Source: DATFQE01 sp963733845
GTDB taxonomy: Bacteria; Actinomycetota; Thermoleophilia; Gaiellales; Gaiellaceae
Direction: 5' to 3'
Length of the DNA: 64,000 nt
Assembly: GCA_963733845.1 (NCBI GenBank)
Contig: CAVTEM010000007.1
Location: 496,001-560,000, forward strand
Part shown: positions 8,480 through 15,942 of the stretch, in pieces
Layout of the letters: every line of letters begins with the position of its first letter
Position numbering within the stretch: the first letter of the stretch is position 1
Notes under the pieces: model-generated
What the model saw: only the letters and a program-made list of their open reading frames with translations
Databases searched by the model: none
Told to the model about the DNA's origin: nothing
Program-made: the position numbers and the translations under genes

Positions 8480-9678
8480 CGGCCCTCGCCGCCGCGGCGC
8501 TGCTCCCAGGCCGTCGCTTCGGCGATGCGGTCGACGATCGACGGGTGGGTGTCGAACCAGACGTGCGCCCACTCGGGCGGGTCAGGTTCCTGCAACGCCG
8601 TGTCGGCGAACTCCTCGAACAGCTCGCGAGCGGCGTCGGGATCGCGCGTGGTCTCGAGCGCGACCCAGTCGGCTTCCATCTCCATCCGGCGCGTGAGCAG
8701 GTTGCCGAACGGCTGCACGACGAGGCTCGCCGCCACGAGCACGAGCAGGCCGACGGGCACTGCGCGCGGCTCGTAGAGACCGCCCCAGCGACGCGTGACC
8801 CACGCGACCGCGAACAGGATCGGTAGCGAGAGCAGGCCGTACCAGGCGAGGCCCTTCAGGATGTGCTCGCTCTCGTGGTGCCCGTACTCGTGTGCGATCA
8901 CGACGCGCACCTCGTCCTCGTCGAACGGCCGCTCGAGCATCGTGTCCCAGAGCACGACCTTGCGGCTCGGTCCCAGTCCGGCCGCGAAGGCGTTCGGCGC
9001 CTCGGTCAGGTCGCCGATCTCCTGCACCCTGAACTCCACGTCCTCCTGTCCCGTCTGGCGGGCGATTCGTTTCGCGTCGGCCGCCAGCTCGGGCTCCGGC
9101 GTGCGGAGGTCCGGCACGAGGTACGGCGTCACGAAGGCGAGCAGTACCGCCAGCGCGACGAAGACGGGAGCGGCCGCGAGCCACCACCGTTCCCGCAGCG
9201 GCGCCGCCAGCGCCATCGTGATCAAGAGCCACAGGCAGATGGCCAGGAACTGGGCCCCGAGCAGGAACCAGTTCTGCAGCGCCCATTCCAGGTAGCCGGC
9301 AGTGACGAGCTCGTAGCGCTTCTGCCACCAGATGCCGGCCACGGCGAACGGCAGCTGTGCGATCCACACGAGCGCGAGCCCGATCATCCCGATCAGCATC
9401 CCCGTGCCGATCCGCCCGGCCGCCGACTCGCGCGCGAAGCGCCAGCCCTTCCAGGCGAAGAGGCCGAGCACCGCGAGCAGGACGACCGTGCCGGCGATGT
9501 CGTTCCAGCGCAGGAACCGCTCGAAGTCGGAGGTCTCCTCGAGCAGCTCCGGCGGGAAGAGCTCCTGCTCGTCGACCGGCGGCAGCCGCAGGTCGTCGGG
9601 CACGTCGGTGGGCCAGAGCAGGTAGGCCGCGACGAGCCAGGCGGCCACCGCGAGAACCGGGAGTGCGAGCTTCCTCAG
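8476..9678 (-). CDS. M48-family membrane zinc metalloprotease (Ste24-like)
   Basis: About 400 residues with membrane helices near 6-22, 62-78, 92-115, 135-160 and 165-185, then the catalytic zinc motif HEYGH at about 263-267 and a downstream EMEADWVALE that supplies the third ligand. The size and order match CAAX-protease-1-like bacterial M48 enzymes, which cleave membrane proteins or peptides on the cytoplasmic side. The start is uncertain: no ATG, GTG or TTG lies before the first helix, but a CTG at 9678 overlaps the stop of the upstream gene (CTGA). A GTG at 9648 would cut into the first helix. Confidence 0.82.
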   Translation of the reverse strand: MRKLALPVLAVAAWLVAAYLLWPTDVPDDLRLPPVDEQELFPPELLEETSDFERFLRWNDIAGTVVLLAVLGLFAWKGWRFARESAAGRIGTGMLIGMIGLALVWIAQLPFAVAGIWWQKRYELVTAGYLEWALQNWFLLGAQFLAICLWLLITMALAAPLRERWWLAAAPVFVALAVLLAFVTPYLVPDLRTPEPELAADAKRIARQTGQEDVEFRVQEIGDLTEAPNAFAAGLGPSRKVVLWDTMLERPFDEDEVRVVIAHEYGHHESEHILKGLAWYGLLSLPILFAVAWVTRRWGGLYEPRAVPVGLLVLVAASLVVQPFGNLLTRRMEMEADWVALETTRDPDAARELFEEFADTALQEPDPPEWAHVWFDTHPSIVDRIAEATAWEQRRGGEGR

Positions 9679-10958
9679 GCGGGAGACTCGGCCGGCGTGA
9701 GGTCGGGCTCGGGCTCCGGCTCGGGCTGCCCGAGCGAGGGCCCGCTGTAGGCGTAACGGGGGGTGAGCAGCGAGAGGTAGGCGCTCGACTGCACGCCGTA
9801 GCGGAAGGCGTAGGCCTGCGCCTCGCGGAACGACCGCGGCATACGCCCGAGCGCCAGGGAGACGAACCAGCCGAAGAAGCCGGTCACGAAGGCCAGCGAG
9901 TAGAGCGCGCTCGAGGCGGCCAGGGCTGGGATCGCCAGGAAGAAACGGAAGAACGTCACCAGCCGCTTCTGCCGCTCGGGCTCCGGCAGCTCCGGGTCGA
10001 CGGGATAGCTGCCGGCGGCGCCCGTAAAGCCCGGGAACGGGTTCGCGGTCAGCAGCAGGAACGAGAAGACGTGGGTCGAGTAGCGCAGGTAGGCGGAGAG
10101 GAAACGGTGCAGCGGCACGGGTAGTCGTCCGAGAACGAGGGTCGCGAACCAGCCTGCGATAGACGCCAGGAAGGCCACGATCGTCCAGAGCAGGAGCCAG
10201 ATGAAGTGCGGCAGCGTCAACAGCAGCCGGAAGAAGACCGTCAACCGCGAGCGCCTGAGTTCGTCCGTGACGACGAGCCCGACCGGATGCAGCGGGCCGG
10301 TGCTCGGAGGGTCGGCCGGGTCGAGGTTCGGGTAGCGGTCGGTCAGGAAGAGCAGGTAGCCCCACGCCTGGGCGCAGTAGCGGAGGCCGTAGGCGTGCAG
10401 GTTCCGGAACCCCATCGGCATCCGCCCGAGCGCCATGCATGCGAACCAGGCGAAGAACGCGACCGTCCAGAGGATCCCCACGCTCGACGAGGCCCCAGCA
10501 CCGCCGTAGCTGTCGCCCTCGGCCCCCGACGCCGAGTAGGAGCTGCCCGCGTAGGTCGCGAGGAAGGTCCCGGCCAGGACGAGCGCGGGAACGGCGAGCG
10601 GCAGCCTGAAGAGCGTGACGAGCCGCCGTTGCGGCACGGGGCGGTCGACCTCGAGGTCGATCGGGTAGCGCTCGGTGCCCGTGAACAGCGGATAGGGGTT
10701 GGCCGCGAGCAGCAGGTAGGCGAATAGATGCGTCAGGTAGCGCACGTACGCGGCAGAGAGGTTGTGCAGGACGTCGGGCGAGCGTCCCGTGGTCAGCGTC
10801 GCCAGCCAGTTGACGACCGAGACGACGATCATGAACAGCGTCCAGAACGTGGCCCAGAAGTAGTGCGGCAGCGCCAGAAGAAGCCGGAAGAAGACGGTGA
10901 GGCGGGAGCGCTTCAGGTCGTCGTCGACGACGATCCGGACCGGGTGAGGTTGCACCAC
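9675..10958 (-). CDS. Membrane protein with four tandem DUF4389 repeats
   Basis: A 427-residue protein made of two near-identical halves. Each half opens with the same pattern (HPVRIVVDDDLKRSRLTVFF at the start; HPVGLVVTDELRRSRLTVFF near residue 224) and each contains two DUF4389-like units ending in a YLT..Y/YS.LT segment and a NP(Y/F)P or RYP motif. Each unit has two or three membrane helices. DUF4389 proteins are usually one or two units and their function is not known. It precedes and overlaps the M48 protease gene, so the two are probably expressed together. The tail after residue ~410 is Pro/Glu-rich. Confidence 0.83.
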   Translation of the reverse strand: MVQPHPVRIVVDDDLKRSRLTVFFRLLLALPHYFWATFWTLFMIVVSVVNWLATLTTGRSPDVLHNLSAAYVRYLTHLFAYLLLAANPYPLFTGTERYPIDLEVDRPVPQRRLVTLFRLPLAVPALVLAGTFLATYAGSSYSASGAEGDSYGGAGASSSVGILWTVAFFAWFACMALGRMPMGFRNLHAYGLRYCAQAWGYLLFLTDRYPNLDPADPPSTGPLHPVGLVVTDELRRSRLTVFFRLLLTLPHFIWLLLWTIVAFLASIAGWFATLVLGRLPVPLHRFLSAYLRYSTHVFSFLLLTANPFPGFTGAAGSYPVDPELPEPERQKRLVTFFRFFLAIPALAASSALYSLAFVTGFFGWFVSLALGRMPRSFREAQAYAFRYGVQSSAYLSLLTPRYAYSGPSLGQPEPEPEPDLTPAESPA

Positions 10959-11191
10959 GCGCCGGGATTATGCGGTACGGATCGGCGCTGCTACGCTCGC
11001 CGCACGATGAACACGTCGTTCGGCCGGGGTCCCGAGGACGCCTGGCGCACGGGCAGCTCGAACAAGCACGGCTGATCCGCCGCTTCCCGCTCAACGCGTC
11101 GGAGGAAGCGGCGGGACAGGACGCGACCCGCTGAGGACGCCGTCGGCGTGCGGGCTCGCGCACTTCCCGCTTTGATCACGAGGAGTGCGCA

Positions 11192-12112
11192 ATGCCCATG
11201 CCCCACCGAACACAGATGCAGGTGATCAAGCGTCGACTCGTCGGCAAGGACGGATCCGAGCGCGTTCGCGAGCTGCGGGCGATCCTCGCCGACCTCCCCA
11301 ACTACCGCAGCGGCCCCTACGCGGACATCCGCAAATGGGTGAACAGCGAACTCGAGGCCACGCGCACGCGCTCCCGTGTCGTTCACCGGGACTCGATCTC
11401 CGTTCGCCGCGAAGGAGCGGCCCAGATCGCGCTGGTCGGGCCGCCGAACGCGGGCAAGTCGTCGCTCCTGCAGGCGCTCTCGAGCATCCAGATCAAGACC
11501 GGCGAGTACGCGTTCACGACCACACGGCCGGTGCCGGCGCTGACCCGGATCAAGGGCGTCCTGATCCAGCTGGTCGAGATCCCGGGGCTGATCGCCGGGG
11601 CGAGCGAGAACCGCGGCGGCGGACGCGCGCTGATCGGCGTCCTGCGCGGCGCCGACGCGATCGTCTTCTGCCACGACGTCTCCGCTCCGCCCGACGAGCT
11701 GCGCACCGTGCTCGCCGAGCTCGAGGCCGCCGGGGTCGAGAAGCCGTCGCTGCTCGCGGCAACGAAGGCGGACGAGGCGAGCCCGGAGGCGCTCGTCGCC
11801 GCCTTTCCGGGGCTCCACGTAGTTGGGGTGTCCGTCCTCGACGACGTCAGCCTCGAAACCTTCCGCGAGGCGGTCTGGAAGCTGACCGGGCTGATCCGCG
11901 TCTTCCTGCGCTCGGAAGGCGAGCTGGAGCAGGAGCCGGTCGCGCTCCACCCGCCCGTGACGGTGCTCGACGTGGCCGACTCGATCCACCACGAGCTGGC
12001 CGCGCGCTCCGTCGGGGCCCGCGTGTGGGGGCCGTCGGCGAGGTTCGAGGGCCAGCGGGTCGGCCGGGAGCACGAGCTGGCCGACGGCGACGCGGTGCAG
12101 ATCCTCGACTAG
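11192..12112 (+). CDS. Obg/DRG-type GTPase with C-terminal TGS domain
   Basis: A 306-residue protein. The start is chosen from the GAGGAG ribosome site about 8 bases upstream of the ATG at 11192. An N-terminal helical region (1-75) is followed by the G domain: P-loop GPPNAGKSS (83-91), switch region with FTTTRPVP, G3 as VEIPGL, and G4-like ATKADE near 187. Residues ~245-306 form the TGS domain ending in ADGDAVQILD. The layout resembles archaeal and eukaryotic DRG GTPases, which act with ribosomes, more than bacterial Obg (no Obg fold) or YchF. It stands alone, convergent with the Xre gene. Confidence 0.86.
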   Translation: MPMPHRTQMQVIKRRLVGKDGSERVRELRAILADLPNYRSGPYADIRKWVNSELEATRTRSRVVHRDSISVRREGAAQIALVGPPNAGKSSLLQALSSIQIKTGEYAFTTTRPVPALTRIKGVLIQLVEIPGLIAGASENRGGGRALIGVLRGADAIVFCHDVSAPPDELRTVLAELEAAGVEKPSLLAATKADEASPEALVAAFPGLHVVGVSVLDDVSLETFREAVWKLTGLIRVFLRSEGELEQEPVALHPPVTVLDVADSIHHELAARSVGARVWGPSARFEGQRVGREHELADGDAVQILD

Positions 12113-12131
12113 CGTGGACGCAGTCGGTGAT

Positions 12132-12605
12132 CTAGCGGCGGTAGCGGCGCCGGCGCGCGTCCTCCAACAGCGCCAGTCGCTCGTCTGGAGGGAGGTTGAG
12201 GTAGTGGTCGCGCAGCTCCGCGAGCTCGCCTGCGAGCGTCGGCGGCGCAGGGTCCAGCACGACCGGCGACGACCACGGCCCCGCGGCGAAGGCCGCCTCG
12301 GCGGCCCGAACGAACTCCTCCGGCCTCGCCGGCGCCCGTGAACGGACCGTGGGGCGCGGGGGAGCCGCCGCCCAGGGCCTCGACGCCAGCAGACCCTCGA
12401 GCTCGTCGCGGCCTGACCCGAGAGCCACGAGCAACGCGTCGAGCTTCTCGGCCGAGGGCGAGCGCTCGCCGCCCTCGAGCTTCTGGAGGTAGATGCGAGA
12501 GAGGCCCGCCGCCTCGGCCGCCGCCCGCTGGGTCAGCCGGGCGCGGTCGCGCAGCCAGGCGAGCGCGTCGCCGAGCTCGGGCCGACGGTAGACCTCCCTG
12601 CCCAC
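12132..12605 (-). CDS. Xre-family transcriptional regulator
   Basis: A 157-residue protein from a GTG start. The helix-turn-helix occupies residues ~10-65 (LGDALAWLRDRARLTQRAAAEAAGLS in two pieces around the turn, then LEGGERSPSAEKLDALLVAL), a clear Cro/CI-type domain. The C-terminal half is Pro/Ala-rich and then helical, without a recognisable ligand domain. The start lies immediately after the corrected stop of the upstream unknown protein (TAGGTG), so both form one transcript. A 10-bp inverted repeat upstream of that transcript is a candidate for autoregulation. Confidence 0.85.
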   Translation of the reverse strand: MGREVYRRPELGDALAWLRDRARLTQRAAAEAAGLSRIYLQKLEGGERSPSAEKLDALLVALGSGRDELEGLLASRPWAAAPPRPTVRSRAPARPEEFVRAAEAAFAAGPWSSPVVLDPAPPTLAGELAELRDHYLNLPPDERLALLEDARRRRYRR

Positions 12606-13653
12606 CTACCGCGACCAGTCACCGTCAGCGACGACGTCCTTGCGCGTGGCCGGCTTCACCGGGTGCAGCTTCTTGACCACGGTGCTTCGGGATGCCGACC
12701 GAGTCGTCGTCCTGCTGCGGCCCGAAGCCCTTCTCGGCATCCAGCTCCTTGATCGACTTGACGCCTGCGAGCGCCTGCGAGGGGTCGAGGTCGCCGAGGT
12801 GCTCGTCGTACAGGTCGAACCAGGGGTAGCCGTGGTCGGCATACGTCCGCGCCGTGACCGGCGTGGCCGGCGGCTTCTCCCCGGTGATCTGCTCGTACAG
12901 CATCGAGTTGACGATGTGGACGTAGACACGGCCGGTCCGGGTGTTGTCCCACGTGTCCGGGCCGTGCGGGTCCGGGTAGATGGACTGCTCCATCCGCCCG
13001 CCGGCCGCCAGGCCCATCTCGCCGCCGTCCAGCCTCGCCGGGGCGGCCATCGGCGCGAACGCGTTGACGGCCTCAGCCTCCGGCGCGAACGCGGCGTCGT
13101 ACCTTTCGGCGAGCGAGGAGAGCGGCTCTTCGTCCGGGAAGCGTCCCGGCGTGGCGTCGAACGCGACGAGCTGGATCCCGCCGAAACGCTCGTCGCCGCT
13201 GACCTGCCCCTCGACGGTGTAGCCCATCCCGAGCGGCATGGCGACGAACTGGCGCACGACGCCGTCGCCGGCGTTGATGCCGTCCAGCCACGGCTGCGGC
13301 GGGCAAACGAGGTAGTCCTGCTGCTCGCGCTCCGCGATCGGCTCGCGCCAGGGCTCACCCGAGACGGCGTTGACCATGCCGACGGCGACCTTCAGGGCCT
13401 GCGGCCGCCAGCCGGGCGCCGAGAACGAGAGCCAGGCGGCCTCGCGTTGGTACATCGGGATGAACACACCGCCGTGCGCGCGCCACGCTGCGGGCACGCG
13501 GTCGGCGAAATCCTCGACGCGCCGGATCGGAAAGCGCCCGAGCGACGGCGGCAGCGGGTAATTGCCGCCGTCGTCGGGAATCCGCAGCGTCCGGTGGAAC
13601 GCGATCGAGAGGTTGCCGATCGTGATCTGGTCGTGCGCGAGACGAACGTTCAT
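12606..13653 (-). CDS. Conserved protein of unknown function, frameshifted near its C-terminus
   Basis: About 348 residues when read with one frame change near 12690. The raw frame ends in a Gly/Ala/Arg-rich tail (EAAPGEAGHAQGRRR), while the neighbouring frame reads on as TVVKKLHPVKPATRKDVVAD and stops at a TAG just before the Xre GTG, which is the more natural end. I recognise no catalytic domain. The protein has many acidic and aromatic residues, no signal peptide and no membrane helix, with stretches such as FVAMPLGMGYTVEGQVSG. It is upstream of, and co-transcribed with, the Xre regulator. An AAGGAG ribosome site precedes the ATG. Confidence 0.7.
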
Positions 13654-13666
13654 GGTCGCTCCTTGG

Positions 13667-13689
13667 AGAGTATGCGTTACGCATACTCT
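13667..13689. promoter_or_regulatory. Perfect 10-bp inverted repeat, likely operator
   Basis: AGAGTATGCG, a TTA spacer and CGCATACTCT form a perfect dyad 14 bases upstream of the ATG at 13653. It is AT-richer than the surroundings and has no T-run, so an operator is more likely than a terminator. The Xre regulator at the end of the same transcript is the obvious candidate to bind it; this is inference. Confidence 0.55.
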
Positions 13690-13701
13690 ACCAGACGCGG
13701 C

Positions 13702-14085
13702 CTAGTCGTCGCCGGTCGGTACGACGCTCGCCGGCTCGACCATCACGATCACCGTCCGCCCGGGCGCCCGCGGGCGGTGCATCACTCCGCGCGGGATCGT
13801 CACACCCTGGTGCATGCCGAGCACGATCGTCTCGGCGTCCTCGACGTCGATGTGCAGCTCGCCCTCGACGACGAGGAAGAACTCGTCCTCCGCCTCGTGC
13901 TTGTGCCAGTGGAAGTCGCCCTCGACCACGCCCAGCCGCACGACGGAGTCGTTGACCTGCGTGAGCGTCTGGTTGGACCACGGCTCGACCGCGGCGCCCT
14001 CCGCACCGACGTCGATCCGCTCGAGCTGGTCGAACTTGACGTCGAGATTGATGTCGTACGGCTCGGCCACGGGTCGCGCTGCCAC
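13702..14085 (-). CDS. Single-domain cupin protein
   Basis: About 127 residues from a GTG at 14085 (GTG at 14070 is also possible; neither has a clear ribosome site). The cupin motifs are visible: GDFHWHKHEAEDEFFLVVEG (metal-binding His-His-Glu set) and a second motif GVTIPRGVMHRPRAPG. Cupins of this kind bind a metal in a beta barrel and can be isomerases, dioxygenases or sugar-binding proteins; nothing here narrows the choice. It is on the same strand as the unknown-protein/Xre pair but lies upstream of their operator, so it is probably a separate unit. Confidence 0.8.
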   Translation of the reverse strand: MAARPVAEPYDINLDVKFDQLERIDVGAEGAAVEPWSNQTLTQVNDSVVRLGVVEGDFHWHKHEAEDEFFLVVEGELHIDVEDAETIVLGMHQGVTIPRGVMHRPRAPGRTVIVMVEPASVVPTGDD

Positions 14086-14244
14086 GTTACGTGCTCGCCC
14101 CGCTTCACGTCGACAGCGCGCGCCGGCGCGGGCGAGCGCCTGCGAGAGCCGGGCGAGCATCGGCGAGCTTCGACCGCCAGCCCGCCGGATCCCCGTCTCC
14201 GCCTTACTAGGGGCGCGGTCAGACCGGCAAGCGGACGGTGCGCA

Positions 14245-14264
14245 AAGGCGACCTGGCACGCCTT
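14245..14264 (-). terminator. Weak hairpin at the end of the secreted-protein gene
   Basis: A 6-bp stem AAGGCG/CGCCTT with an 8-nt loop overlaps the TAA of the minus-strand gene and is followed by only two T residues on that strand. It may slow or end transcription, but the stem is short and the call is weak. Confidence 0.3.
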
Positions 14265-14748
14265 ATGTCAAGGCATCGCACGCCAGCTCGTCGGATGTCG
14301 GCCCCAGATTCCCGTGCGACGTGATGCTGATGAGGTTGCCGGCCGGAGGGGGCGCGTCGAAGACCAGCACCCAGTGGCCTTGGAGCGAGGCCCCGTTGGA
14401 GCCTCCCGGTCGGCCCGTGATGGTGATGACGAAGTTCCCGTCGTTGTCGATATACGAATGGTCTGGGCCAACGTCGATGTACCTGAACGTCGCGCCGTCT
14501 TCGTTCGTGTACGTCAGCACGAGGTGGAAGACGGTTAGTTCGATGTTCCTGTTTCCGAACTCTCGACCCTTGAACCAGCCGCTGGCGTGGCCTTCGATTG
14601 TGCCGCCTGCTCCGCAGTCGACTGGAACTGTTTCGTCGACCACGACGACGAACTGGTTGCCGTTGCCATCATTCGGCGCAGCGCTGGCCGGAACGACGGC
14701 GAGCAGCAGCGCGATCGCGGCCACGACGACCCAAATGAAAGTCCGCAT
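14263..14748 (-). CDS. Small secreted protein of unknown function
   Basis: A 161-residue protein with a clear signal peptide (TFIWVVVAAIALLLAVVPAS, cleavage after SAA near residue 24) and a strong GGGGGAGG-type ribosome site before the ATG. The mature part is beta-rich, with two Cys residues (one in VDCGAGG, one near the C-terminus in ELACD) that could pair. No known domain is recognised; similar ~160-residue proteins with this look are common in actinobacteria as hypothetical exported proteins. Its GC content is visibly lower than its neighbours, as is the following broken gene, which suggests a recently acquired islet. Confidence 0.75.
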   Translation of the reverse strand: MRTFIWVVVAAIALLLAVVPASAAPNDGNGNQFVVVVDETVPVDCGAGGTIEGHASGWFKGREFGNRNIELTVFHLVLTYTNEDGATFRYIDVGPDHSYIDNDGNFVITITGRPGGSNGASLQGHWVLVFDAPPPAGNLISITSHGNLGPTSDELACDALT

Positions 14749-14817
14749 AATCCTCCCCCTTTGCCGCTAGGTGGAGCGCGAGACTACACCGGTTCGGAAG
14801 CAAGTGCAAATTGGCAC

Positions 14818-15157
14818 ATGTGCTTGGAATCTCGCGAGTTACGCCAGATCCTCCTCGAGCGCGATGTCTTCGTCGCCTACCCGTACGGAATCTCCGCCGA
14901 TGACTACCGGGGGCATACCGGGAGGTCGGGGAGCAGTTCGGCGTCGAGTTCCAGTACGCAGACGAGCAGATCACGAATCAGCACGTCCTCGTGAAGATCG
15001 TGGAGATGATGGACGCAGCCGAGTTCAGCCTTTCGACATCACCTACCGGAACCCGAACGTCTCGCTCGAACTCGGACTCGCCATCGGCAAGGGCCTGGGC
15101 TACTACATCCTCTGGAACCCAACTGCCGTGGCGGACCGATACGGACGCGACCTCTAG
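14818..15157 (+). pseudogene. Broken TIR-like / nucleoside-deoxyribosyltransferase-like nucleotide-binding protein
   Basis: Three frames must be joined to read one domain. It starts MCLESRELRQILLERDVFVA, continues YPYGISADDYRG, shifts in a run of G near 14910, continues VGEQFGVEFQYADEQITNQH and IVEMMDAAEFSL, shifts again in a T run near 15030, and ends FDITYRNPNVSLELGLAIG before a premature TAG. The FDI...NPNVSLELGLA pattern is typical of bacterial TIR-like or deoxyribosyltransferase-like domains often found in defence proteins. Both shifts are single-base losses in homopolymers, so they could be sequencing errors, but the domain also stops early. No partner gene is seen beside it. Confidence 0.6.
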
Positions 15158-15306
15158 CAGCGTCACAAGGCCCGCCGAGCGGTCGAACGCCGTGCGCGTC
15201 GGTCGCTGTTGCCGTGGGGTAGAAGTTCGCGGGAACTGGGGAAGCGACTAGAGGGCGACATGAAGAAGCCGCATGAATACACGGCTACAGCGTTTCGGTA
15301 GACCTC

Positions 15307-15942
15307 CTAGGCGACCACGCGGTAGACCTGGAAGCACTCGGCGAACTCGCGGTTGACGTTCACGCCGTGGATGCGGGCGAGGTTCCAGATGTACTCGGGA
15401 TCGGCGTAGCGCCGGTGCTGCTGCGAGGCGTACTTCGCCAGCGCTGCGGTCTTGCGCTCCAGGTGCGAACGCTCCAGCGCGACGTAGGCCTGGTAGGCGA
15501 AGTCGAAGTTGTTCCACGGGATCTCGTAGCCGAGCACGGTCGTGCGCTTGAAGGCGCGCAGCCCCTCGGCGGCGACGACCTGATGGTCCTGGTGGACGTC
15601 ATGCAGGCTGGGCTGGAAGACCGCGTCCGGCTGCCAGTCCTCCCAGAGCGCGATCAGCAGCTCGAGGATGTCCTGGCGCCGCTCCGGGAAGGTTCGGACT
15701 TCGAAGTCGTGCACCGTCAGGGCCGACTCCGGGATGCCGAGCTCCGCGGTGGCCTCCTTCACCTCGCGGGCGAGCGTGTCGGGCGGGAAGCCCTCGGGCA
15801 GCGATTTGGTGGCGATCGAGAACGCGACGTAGCGCACCTCGGCGCCCTGGTCGGCCAGGCGCGCCATCGTGCCGCCGCAGCCGAACTCGCCGTCGTCGGT
15901 GTGCGGCGCTAGCACGAGCACGCGCTTCCAGCCGGCGATCAC
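15307..15942 (-). CDS. PIG-L/LmbE-family N-acetylglucosaminyl deacetylase
   Basis: A 211-residue protein from the GTG at 15942, which overlaps the corrected stop of the upstream ligase-like gene. The zinc motif HTDDGEFGCGG is at residues ~15-25 (family pattern HPDDE-x-GCGG) and the second histidine motif HDVHQDHQ is near 120. PIG-L enzymes remove acetyl groups from GlcNAc-containing lipids or thiols (GlcNAc-PI, mycothiol and bacillithiol precursors). Here the context is a glycan polymerase or ligase and an Ig-like exported protein, so a glycan substrate is more likely than mycothiol. Confidence 0.85.
   Translation of the reverse strand: MIAGWKRVLVLAPHTDDGEFGCGGTMARLADQGAEVRYVAFSIATKSLPEGFPPDTLAREVKEATAELGIPESALTVHDFEVRTFPERRQDILELLIALWEDWQPDAVFQPSLHDVHQDHQVVAAEGLRAFKRTTVLGYEIPWNNFDFAYQAYVALERSHLERKTAALAKYASQQHRRYADPEYIWNLARIHGVNVNREFAECFQVYRVVA

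Noticed and set aside
11007..11075. Short open frame MNTSFGRGPEDAWRTGSSNK...
   Set aside because: Only 22 codons, no ribosome site, no homology that I recognise; it lies in the leader region between divergent genes.
9679..11163. Upstream extension of the protease frame to 895 codons
   Set aside because: The extension runs antisense-free but out of frame through the DUF4389 gene, is Arg/Pro-rich and has no homologous look. The protease starts at the first helix.
14086..14262. Upstream extension of the cupin frame
   Set aside because: The added residues are Arg/Ala/Ser-rich and unlike a protein; the GTG at 14085 begins just before the conserved region. Nothing else is seen in the gap apart from a weak hairpin at its edge.
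15158..15306. Possible small gene or RNA after the TIR-like fragment
   Set aside because: Only very short frames (13 codons) without support, and no tRNA-like cloverleaf was seen.
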